Shown here one piece after another: positions 16,284-23,719 of a stretch of DNA of 64,000 nt. The stretch spans positions 1 to 64,000 of the forward strand of contig NZ_RAWM01000019.1 of the NCBI RefSeq assembly GCF_003668875.1. The letters run 5' to 3'. Source of the stretch: Corallococcus interemptor (lineage in GTDB: Bacteria; Myxococcota; Myxococcia; Myxococcales; Myxococcaceae). The position numbers and the translations under genes are program-made. A model generated the notes under the pieces. It was given only the letters and a program-made list of their open reading frames with translations, was not told where the DNA came from and did not search any database. The number at the start of each line of letters is the position of its first letter. The stretch's first letter is position 1.

Positions 16284-19066
16284 GCCGCGAGGGCCCGCGC
16301 CCACCGCAGGGCAGCCTGGCCCCTCGCCGCGTCCCGGAGGCCTACGTGCGCGCGGAGGTGGCCAGCTTCCCGCTGACGAGCCTCGGGGGCTTCCGGTCAG
16401 CGGTGACGGAGCTGGTGCCGTCGCTGGACGCGGAGGCCGGGGCTCCCACGCGGGAGCTCTGGCGCGAGTGCGAGAGGAGCCTGTCGGAGCACGCCAGCGG
16501 CTGGTCGTTGGACCGGATCATCGCCGTGCGCGACGCGTTCTGGTTCCCCTCGCGAGGACACGTCAGCCACCGGCGCGCCCCGCGCCAGGCCGTGTCGATG
16601 TTCCACTACCTGCGGCACCTGGCGGACACCCACCTGGAGCGCCGGCCCGGCGTCACCGTCATCTTCCAGGGCACGGGCGCGGAGGCCGTGGAGGCCCTGA
16701 CGCACTACCGCTGGCTGACGTTCGCGATGCCGGAGGACCTGCTGCTGGCCGCCGTGCCGGTGGAGCCGCCTCCCACTCGCGTGGACATCGAGCCGCCGCT
16801 CCTGGTGCGCCACCTGCTCGACCGCGGCGTGGCGGAGGTCCATCACCACGTCGGCGCGGGCATGGATTTTCCGCTGCTGTGGGCCTCGCTGCTGTCGGCC
16901 ATCGGGGACGTGGGCCTGGATCCGCGCACGCTCACCGGGCCGGGGCTTCCCTTCGACGAAGGGGAGCTGCTGCTGCGCTGGTTCCTGGCGACCGGGGTGA
17001 CCCGCTGTGTCCTCGCGGAGGTCCTGCTGCGCCACGAGACGCCGCCCGTGCTGGAGTTCGTGCGCGGGCTCTCGGAGTCCAAGGCGTGGCTGCCGCAGCG
17101 GCGCCGCGTGCTCTCGCGGACGCTGGAGGCGCTTTCGCGCGGCAGGCGGGACGTCCTTCCCGCGCTGGATGAGCTGCGCGGCCTCTACGAAGACCTCCAT
17201 CCGCTGGCGTCCCGCAACGTGTCCGAACCTCCCGACACGCTCGACGAGGTGTGGCGGCGGTGCGATCCCATTGCCTTGCGGCTGCGCCTGAGCACGCCCA
17301 ACGGAGGGGAGCGCTGGCTGGTGCGCGCGGGCCTGAAGCACCTGGCAAGCATGGAGCACGCAGGCGTCCACGACGTGCACTTCGACCGCCTCTTCTGGCA
17401 GGTCCAGCGGGTGCGGTGCATCGCCTACCGCGCCTATGTGCAGCGGCCGCTGACCGCGGGCCTCCAGTGGTTCATCCGCTTCTATGGCCGCCCCGGCGCG
17501 ATGAAGCGGCCCCTGCGCGCCGTGCGCGCGGAGGTGTCCTATGCGGTCGCGGGGGGGGACCAGTCCATCGCCGCGCTGGAGGTCCGCACGAGCCTGGCGA
17601 ATGATCCCATCCGCATCGCCGAGGAGCTGGCCTCGCTCACACACTCCTGGCGGGCCGTGCTGGGCCGCACGGGCGAGCGCGCCAGCGGTGGGCGTCCGCC
17701 GGAGTTCGGCGTGGTGATGCACCTCATCAAGGCCCGCGACCCGGCCCGTCACTGGACGCTGGGGCAGCCGCCCGCGCACGGCATGGGCACGTACGCGGAG
17801 CCGGTGCCGGAGGGACGGGTGCGGCTGGGCGGACGGTTCTCGGACTACTTCGCCTCGCAGTCGGTGCAGGTGGAGGCGCTGGTGGACCTGCTGCGGGCGG
17901 TGCCGCTGTCACTCTGGCTGGTGCGGGGGCTGGACGTGGCGTCGGACGAACTGAGCGTGCCCACGTGGGTGCTGGCGCCGCTGTACCGCTACGTGCGCTG
18001 GGGCGCCGCTCGCGCCGCGACGAAGCGGGAGGCCCGGGGCGCTCCACCGCTCCGGCTGACGTCGCACGTGGGCGAGGACTACCGGCACCTGATGGAGGGC
18101 CTGCGCCGCATCTACGAGAGCGTGCACTACCTGCTGGACCGCACCGGAGGGCGGCTGGGCCACGCCACCGCGCTGGGAGTCGAGCCCGGCACGTGGGCGG
18201 AGTCCGTGGGCGCGGTGATGATGCCCGCCGAGGACCGGCTGTGGGACCTGGTCTTCGAGTGGCGCCTCTACAGCGACTACCGGCTGCCACCGGCCCTGGC
18301 CGCGGTGGCACCTCCGGGACGCCCGCAGCGCGTGGAGAACATGCTGCGCGAGCTGTCCGAGTCCGTCTTCGGAGACTGCATCGCGCCGCACGTGATGGCC
18401 GAAGCGCACCACGTGCTGCACAACCTCTGGTGTCCGCCGCTGGCGCGGGAGGAGGGCGGCGTGGGGCTGGATGCCTTCAGCCGCACCTTCCGCCGGCTGG
18501 ACTGGAGCCGGGTGCTCAACGCGGAGCAGGTCCGCGGTCTGCTCATCGCCTACCGGGAGGACGAGCGCGTGTTCCAGCGCGGGCAGCAGCTGGTGGACAT
18601 CCCGCTGGACGCATCGGAGGTGGACGCGCTCCGGTCCGTGCAGGACGCGATGCGCCGGCACGTGGGCGCGCGGGGGACGGTCGTGGAGGTGAACCCGTCC
18701 AGCAACCTGCTCATCGGCAACCTGCTGGACCTGCGCAACCATCCCATCCTGCGGCTCAATCCTCCCATCGCGGAGGACGGCGCGCCGCCGCCGGTGCCCA
18801 TCGCCGTGGGCGCGGACGACCCCGTCACGTTCTCCACCTTCCTCCTGCGTGAATACTCCCTGCTGCACGAGGCGGCGCGCAGCGCGGGCTATTCCGAGCG
18901 GGTGGTGCACGAATGGCTGTCCAACATCCGCCAGACGAGCATGGACGCGCGCTTCACCGCCCCCTGGCGGCCCAATGCCTTGCACATGGCGGACGAGCTG
19001 CTGGAAGCGCTGGCCCGCTTCGCCCGGCGGATCGTCACCCGTCACGAAGCCCCCACGCCCGCTTGA
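16280..19066 (+). CDS. RdrB-like adenosine deaminase of a RADAR-type defence system
   Basis: A 928-residue protein of the adenosine deaminase superfamily. The motifs appear in the order expected for ADA: EVHHHVGAG (His188-190, the first metal-binding H-x-H), HVGED (His596, equivalent to HAGE), RLGHATALG (His628, equivalent to RIGHG), NPSSN (805-809, equivalent to CPxSN) and GADDP (Asp846-847, metal ligand and catalytic acid). An insertion of about 400 residues separates the first motif from the second, far longer than in housekeeping ADA (about 350 residues total) but in keeping with RdrB, whose large shell-forming body deaminates adenosine in RNA/ATP pools on infection. GTG start overlaps the RdrA-like stop (GTGA). 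Confidence 0.8.
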   Translation: MSREGPRPPQGSLAPRRVPEAYVRAEVASFPLTSLGGFRSAVTELVPSLDAEAGAPTRELWRECERSLSEHASGWSLDRIIAVRDAFWFPSRGHVSHRRAPRQAVSMFHYLRHLADTHLERRPGVTVIFQGTGAEAVEALTHYRWLTFAMPEDLLLAAVPVEPPPTRVDIEPPLLVRHLLDRGVAEVHHHVGAGMDFPLLWASLLSAIGDVGLDPRTLTGPGLPFDEGELLLRWFLATGVTRCVLAEVLLRHETPPVLEFVRGLSESKAWLPQRRRVLSRTLEALSRGRRDVLPALDELRGLYEDLHPLASRNVSEPPDTLDEVWRRCDPIALRLRLSTPNGGERWLVRAGLKHLASMEHAGVHDVHFDRLFWQVQRVRCIAYRAYVQRPLTAGLQWFIRFYGRPGAMKRPLRAVRAEVSYAVAGGDQSIAALEVRTSLANDPIRIAEELASLTHSWRAVLGRTGERASGGRPPEFGVVMHLIKARDPARHWTLGQPPAHGMGTYAEPVPEGRVRLGGRFSDYFASQSVQVEALVDLLRAVPLSLWLVRGLDVASDELSVPTWVLAPLYRYVRWGAARAATKREARGAPPLRLTSHVGEDYRHLMEGLRRIYESVHYLLDRTGGRLGHATALGVEPGTWAESVGAVMMPAEDRLWDLVFEWRLYSDYRLPPALAAVAPPGRPQRVENMLRELSESVFGDCIAPHVMAEAHHVLHNLWCPPLAREEGGVGLDAFSRTFRRLDWSRVLNAEQVRGLLIAYREDERVFQRGQQLVDIPLDASEVDALRSVQDAMRRHVGARGTVVEVNPSSNLLIGNLLDLRNHPILRLNPPIAEDGAPPPVPIAVGADDPVTFSTFLLREYSLLHEAARSAGYSERVVHEWLSNIRQTSMDARFTAPWRPNALHMADELLEALARFARRIVTRHEAPTPA

Positions 19067-19069
19067 GCG

Positions 19070-20194
19070 TCACCGGGGCGCTGGCACCTGCGGGCGGGGC
19101 GCCGTCGTGCCCGCGGGGCTGGACGGAGGCAGCACCTTCTCCGACTGACCGAGGAGCCGGCCCAGCACCTTGTCCATGATGGAGCTCAGCAGCTTGTCCG
19201 CGGACCAGCCCGCGACGACGGCCAGCGCCATCAGCGTGAAGAACACGGCCTGGTTGTCGCTGACGACGATGTGGAAGAGCGCGGGGCTGGGGTCCACGCC
19301 CGTGCTCCCCGTCCGCGTGTCCACGGACAGCAGCATGCGGGACTGCTCCAGGAACAGGAGCATCAGCGCCGCGAACGCGCCGATGACGGGCTTTACCAGC
19401 AGGTGGTAGGCGAAGAAGCGGCCCGTCGCCCCCGTGGCGACGACGAAGCGCTCCTTCGATAACATGTTGGAGATGATGGCCCCGGAGGCCCCCGCGAAGC
19501 CCACCAGCAGCAGGCCCCGGGGCACCAGGTCGCTCGGCCAGGCTTGGATCAGCTCCCGGGAGAGCAGCAGGAAGGAGACGAGGAAGACCGCCAGCAACAA
19601 CAGCGTGCTGAAAACCTGAAGCGTGACGTTGATGGAGAGCTGCCAGAACGTCTTGTCCACCTGCTGGTTGACCGTGTCGAGCGCCCCGCGCAGCACGTTG
19701 CGGCAGTACCGGTCCGCGTCGGCTCCGTCCTCCTGGGTGAGCCTGCGCACGCACCGGGGCAGGGGGCCGCTCACCTTGTCCGCGCCCAGCCAGAGCAGGG
19801 CCCGCGCCGTGTCCGCCACCCGGCGCCCGAACTGCTGTTCGATCTCCAGCGCCCTGGGCACCAGCATGTGCGGCGGCATCACCAGCAGGAGCAGCCCGTC
19901 CACATCGTGAATGAGCTCCCAGAAGGAGAAGGACCAGCGCCCCGCGGGCTTGTCCAGGCACCACCGGGCGGCAGCCAGCCTCTCCTCGCATTGCTTCAGG
20001 ATGGCCAGGTCCTCGTCGTTGAGGTCCGTGCGAATCCGGCACAGCTCCAGGAGCGAGTCGTTGCTCTCCACCCTGTTCCAGAGCAGCTGGGTGGCCGAGC
20101 CGAACCCCCGCCGCCTCCGCTGGAAGCCCACGCGCTTCAGCAGCTCCGGGAACGGATGGTCTGGGAGCGTGTCGGTGGCCGCCATGAGGGACAC
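19070..20194 (-). CDS. Four-helix membrane protein convergent with the RdrB-like gene
   Basis: A 374-residue protein with a soluble N-terminal half (about 1-180) and four predicted membrane helices at about 190-215, 225-247, 262-285 and 315-335, followed by a Pro-rich tail. No family was recognised. Its stop is only 3 bp beyond the stop of the RdrB-like gene, on the opposite strand. RADAR loci are known to carry an accessory membrane protein (SLATT-domain or Csx27 type), so this gene is a candidate accessory factor, but the opposite orientation weakens the link. Start may be GTG 20194 or ATG 20185; neither has a clear ribosome binding site. Confidence 0.6.
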   Translation of the reverse strand: MSLMAATDTLPDHPFPELLKRVGFQRRRRGFGSATQLLWNRVESNDSLLELCRIRTDLNDEDLAILKQCEERLAAARWCLDKPAGRWSFSFWELIHDVDGLLLLVMPPHMLVPRALEIEQQFGRRVADTARALLWLGADKVSGPLPRCVRRLTQEDGADADRYCRNVLRGALDTVNQQVDKTFWQLSINVTLQVFSTLLLLAVFLVSFLLLSRELIQAWPSDLVPRGLLLVGFAGASGAIISNMLSKERFVVATGATGRFFAYHLLVKPVIGAFAALMLLFLEQSRMLLSVDTRTGSTGVDPSPALFHIVVSDNQAVFFTLMALAVVAGWSADKLLSSIMDKVLGRLLGQSEKVLPPSSPAGTTAPRPQVPAPR

Positions 20195-20339
20195 ATGGCC
20201 ACGGCGCGGGCAGGTGACAACCCAGCCGGGCCGCGCAGTGCGTCAATGTCATGCGTCACCGTGTTTAGACAGCGAGATTTGATTAGCTCGAACGGGTGCT
20301 GATACGCCCGCTGCACCTCCACCCGGAAAGGTGCATCGC

Positions 20340-22358
20340 ATGTCGCGTCGCTCCCGAATTGTCTCAAGATTCCTGTTCTCGCCGCTGCTCGCCCTGGCCT
20401 GCGGCCCCGTCACCGACGAACCGGCCGCGCCCGTGGAAGCGCCCGCCCAGGTGGCCCAGCCGCTGGCGGTGAGCGGCTTCGCGGAGATGCACCACCACAT
20501 GTTCGCGGAAGAGGCCTTCGGCGGCGGGTGGTTCCATGGCGGCCACACCGGCACGCTGGCGAGCTGTGACGGCGGCATGCCGGAGAGCGACCATGCGCGC
20601 GTCCGCATGGACCTGCGCGACATGCTGAACCTGTGTCCCAACGCCGGCAGCGTGAACCTGGGCGGCATCCCCATCCTGTCGGACGTCTTCGGCGTGGGCG
20701 GCGCGGTGGCGTCGGAGGTCATCGGCCAGGTGGAGGGCACCGAGGGCGACACCGGCCTGCACCTGGGCCGCATGGAGACGCCCACCCAGTGGCCGCGCTG
20801 GGACACCATCGCGCATCAGCAGGCGTGGGAGGGCTGGCTCAACAAGGCCCGCCAGGGCGGCATGTCCCTGGTCATGGTGTCGCTGGTCAGCAACGAGTTC
20901 CTCTGCAAGGCGCTGCCGTACCAGAACCTCAAGCGGCCCTGTGACGAGATGATGGACGTGGACGTCCAGCTCCAGATGGCCCGCGACTTCGACGCGCGCA
21001 CGGACTGGGCGGAGATCGCCCTGTCGCCCGCGCACGCCCGGCAGATCATCTCGCAGGGCAAGCTCGCGATGGTGCTCTCCATCGAGTCCAGCAAGCTCTT
21101 TGGCACCAAGGACTGGCGCGCGGAGCTGAACCGCGTCCATTCGCTGGGCGTGCGCTCGCTGCAGCCCGTGCACCAGCTGGACAACCGCTTTGGCGGCGCG
21201 GCCCCGCACAACGCCATCTTCCAGGTGGCCCAGTTCCTGGAGAACTGTCACATCGACACGGACTGCGGCCTCACCGGCAACGGCTTCACGCTGGGCTTCG
21301 ACGTGGACGCCAACTGCAAGAACACCAAGGGCCTCACCGCGGACGGCAAGGCGCTGGTCCAGGAGATGATGAACAAGGGGATGCTCATCGACATGGCCCA
21401 CATGTCCGAGAAGAGCGTCCAGGACGCGTATGCCCTGTCCCAGGGCCGCACGTACTACCCGCTGTTCATCTCCCACGGCCACTTCCGCGAGGTGATGAAC
21501 CCGGAGCTGGCCGCCAACGAGAAGACGACGCCGTCGTGGGTGGTCCGCTACGTGCGCCAGACGGGCGGCATGTTCGGCCTGCGCACCGCGCACGACGAGA
21601 CGCGCAACTACAACCGCACGCCGGTGGCCAACACCTGCCAGGGCTCCACGCGCTCGCTCGCGCAGGCGTACGAGTTCGGCCGCCAGGGCCTCAAGGTCAA
21701 CATGGGCTTCGGCGCGGACCTGAACGGCTTCATCCAGCAGACGCGCCCGCGCTTCGGTGACTTCGGCGCGTGCTCCGCGGGCTTCCGCGCGGAGGCGGAC
21801 GCGCAGGAGGAGCAGCAGCGCGTGTCCGGCCCGCCGCCGCTGGGCACCGACTTCGACGTGTACGGCCTGGCCCACGTGGGCCTGCTGCCGGACGTGGTGA
21901 AGGACCTGAAGCAGCTGGGCGTCAACACCACGGGCCTGGAGGGCTCCGCGGAGAAGTTCATCCAGATGTGGGAGCGCGCCAACGGCACCCGCACCGGCAT
22001 GGCGGACGCGGCCAACGACATCGACACGAGCGGCGTCGACCCCTACGTCGCCAAGGCCACCCGTGAGGCGGCGTACCCGAAGATCTGCGGCAAGGCCTAC
22101 GCCCCCAGCACCAAGCTGGTGTCGGAGACGTGCCGCTTCGACGCCGAGTGCAAGTCCAGCCTGTGCAGCGCGTGGGATGACTGCGGTGACGTGCCGGGCG
22201 TCTGCACCTGCTCGTCGGACTCGCACTGCGCCACGGGCCAGTTCTGCGGCTGGGGCACCAACGACGGCAAGTGCGTGAACAAGCGGCCCAAGGGCTCGCT
22301 GTGCTCCTCCGGCCGCGAGTGCCAGTCCGGCAAGTGCTCGTGGCTGATGTGCACCTGA
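20340..22358 (+). CDS. Secreted M19-like membrane dipeptidase/amidohydrolase lipoprotein with Cys-rich tail
   Basis: A 672-residue protein. N-terminus MSRRSRIVSRFLFSPLLALACG is a lipoprotein signal with ALAC lipobox. The body carries FAEMHHHMF (metal site), VLSIESSK, MLIDMAHMS, FISHGHFREVMN and a (beta/alpha)8-like order reminiscent of peptidase M19 and related amidohydrolases. The final ~90 residues are cysteine-rich (CRFDAECKSSLCS, CTCSSDSHCATGQFCGWG), a repeat type common at the ends of myxobacterial secreted proteins. ATG 20340 is chosen over GTG 20331 because GGAAAGG is then properly spaced. Substrate unknown; a role in outer-surface peptide or amide hydrolysis is inferred. Confidence 0.72.
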   Translation: MSRRSRIVSRFLFSPLLALACGPVTDEPAAPVEAPAQVAQPLAVSGFAEMHHHMFAEEAFGGGWFHGGHTGTLASCDGGMPESDHARVRMDLRDMLNLCPNAGSVNLGGIPILSDVFGVGGAVASEVIGQVEGTEGDTGLHLGRMETPTQWPRWDTIAHQQAWEGWLNKARQGGMSLVMVSLVSNEFLCKALPYQNLKRPCDEMMDVDVQLQMARDFDARTDWAEIALSPAHARQIISQGKLAMVLSIESSKLFGTKDWRAELNRVHSLGVRSLQPVHQLDNRFGGAAPHNAIFQVAQFLENCHIDTDCGLTGNGFTLGFDVDANCKNTKGLTADGKALVQEMMNKGMLIDMAHMSEKSVQDAYALSQGRTYYPLFISHGHFREVMNPELAANEKTTPSWVVRYVRQTGGMFGLRTAHDETRNYNRTPVANTCQGSTRSLAQAYEFGRQGLKVNMGFGADLNGFIQQTRPRFGDFGACSAGFRAEADAQEEQQRVSGPPPLGTDFDVYGLAHVGLLPDVVKDLKQLGVNTTGLEGSAEKFIQMWERANGTRTGMADAANDIDTSGVDPYVAKATREAAYPKICGKAYAPSTKLVSETCRFDAECKSSLCSAWDDCGDVPGVCTCSSDSHCATGQFCGWGTNDGKCVNKRPKGSLCSSGRECQSGKCSWLMCT

Positions 22359-22374
22359 TTCCCCCGCAGTGAAA

Positions 22375-22406
22375 CGGCCCCCGGGACTCTGGAGTCCCGG
22401 GGGCCG
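22375..22406. terminator. Strong bidirectional hairpin terminator
   Basis: A perfect 14-bp stem (22375-22388 with 22393-22406) and a CTGG loop lies between the dipeptidase stop (22358) and the convergent mxcI stop (22430). There is no T-run on either side, but the symmetrical, very GC-rich stem between convergent genes fits termination from both directions. Confidence 0.75.
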
Positions 22407-22429
22407 GATGCTTCCTCAAGGCCGACTGG

Positions 22430-23665
22430 CTAGCGGACCTGGAGGAAGGAGAACGACAGGCCCTGGTGCGTCGCCACCAGCTTGCCGCTCAGGTCCGTCA
22501 GCTCGCGGTAGTTCGTGGTGCTGCCGCTGTTGGTGAACTCGCTGAACACCGTGCGGCCGTCGACCTCGTACAGGAACGAGCTGCCCGTGCTGGCCGGCAG
22601 CGTGTCCACCAGCGTCGCGGGGGTGCCGGCGGCCGGGTCGATCTTCCACCACTTCCAGGCCACCGCGCTCGCCAGGGCGCGCGCGGCCGTGTCCGGCTGG
22701 ACCGCGTACGCCGTCTCGTCCAGCACGCGCAGGTAGCCCGTGCCGTTGGGGCCCGCGAGCAGCGAGCCCGTGGCGCCGTTGTTCGTCAGCGCGCTCAGCT
22801 CCTTGAAGAAGGTCTTGTCGTAGGTGTTCGTCGCCGGGTCGAACTTCAGCAGGCACGGGGTGGGCACGCTGGGGTTGCCGCCGGACACGCGCTTCTCCGC
22901 GGCCCCGTACGCCTCCGTCGCCAGGTACACCTGGCCGTCCGTGCCCACGATGCCGTCACGCACGTAGCCGCAGCGATCATCCCGCACCACCACCGCGCTG
23001 TCGTCCGCGGTGTCCACCACGATGATGCCCGCCTGTTTGGTGACGGCGGCGCCCGCGCGCCAGCCCAGCGGCATCAGCACCTTGGTGCCCACGCGCAGCG
23101 GGTTGGAGGCGAAGGTCGTCGTGCTCCCGGCGAAGGTCATGTCCGGCAGCGAGATGCTGTTCGTCACCGTCATGTCCTTCGGGTTCCAGATGATGACCTG
23201 TGAGCCGCGGCCGTCGAAGTAGTAGGCCTTGGTCTCGGACACGAACTGGAACTGGTTCTGGTACTCGCTGATGGCGGTGACGCCCTTGCCCGCGAAGCTG
23301 ACCTCGCCCGCCTTCTCCAGCGTGTTGTTGGCCGTCACGTTGTAGCGGGTGACGGTGCCGCCAGCGCTGCTGGAGACGAAGATGGCGCCCGACTTCGGGA
23401 TGCCGGAGCCCAGCGCGCGGCCGTTGATCTCCGTGGCGTTCGTCAGCGACAGCGGCGTGGCCGGGTCCAGCTTGTCCGTCAGGACGACGTAGCTCGTGGA
23501 CGCGGTGTCGGTGCTCACCTGCGCGACGAAGGCGTACAGCGACGTCTGCGTGCCCGCGTCCGGGGTCTTGTTGTCGTCATCGTCGTCGCCACAGGCCGCC
23601 GTGAAGGCGAGGGAGAGCGTGAGCAGCAGGCGCGCGGAGGGGCGGAAGAAGGGTGAAGGCTTCAA
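22430..23665 (-). CDS. mxcI: MxcI-like lipoprotein of the myxochelin locus
   Basis: A 411-residue lipoprotein: LLLTLSLAFTAACGDDDDD gives a lipobox (TAAC) followed by an acidic stretch. The rest is rich in beta-propeller-like segments (GAIFVSSSAGGTVTRYNV, QVYLATEAYGAAEKRV, TGYLRVLDETAY). It starts 54 bp after mxcH ends, in the position of the uncharacterised mxcI gene of the Stigmatella myxochelin locus. TTG at 23665 is well supported by AAAGGGAAG upstream. It probably sits on the outer or inner membrane and assists siderophore or iron handling, but the role is unknown. It is likely co-transcribed with mxcH from the same iron-controlled promoter. Confidence 0.72.
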   Translation of the reverse strand: MKPSPFFRPSARLLLTLSLAFTAACGDDDDDNKTPDAGTQTSLYAFVAQVSTDTASTSYVVLTDKLDPATPLSLTNATEINGRALGSGIPKSGAIFVSSSAGGTVTRYNVTANNTLEKAGEVSFAGKGVTAISEYQNQFQFVSETKAYYFDGRGSQVIIWNPKDMTVTNSISLPDMTFAGSTTTFASNPLRVGTKVLMPLGWRAGAAVTKQAGIIVVDTADDSAVVVRDDRCGYVRDGIVGTDGQVYLATEAYGAAEKRVSGGNPSVPTPCLLKFDPATNTYDKTFFKELSALTNNGATGSLLAGPNGTGYLRVLDETAYAVQPDTAARALASAVAWKWWKIDPAAGTPATLVDTLPASTGSSFLYEVDGRTVFSEFTNSGSTTNYRELTDLSGKLVATHQGLSFSFLQVR

Positions 23666-23719
23666 GGACTTCCCTTTCAGTGGGGGGGTGGAGGGCTGCG
23701 AAGAACGGAAGCGCGCGGC

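Noticed and set aside
16280-19066. Housekeeping adenosine deaminase (nucleoside salvage)
   Set aside because: The protein is about 2.5 times too long, is coupled to a P-loop ATPase gene and has no purine-salvage neighbours.
19067-19069. A terminator between the RdrB-like and membrane-protein genes
   Set aside because: Only 3 bases separate the stops and no hairpin is evident.
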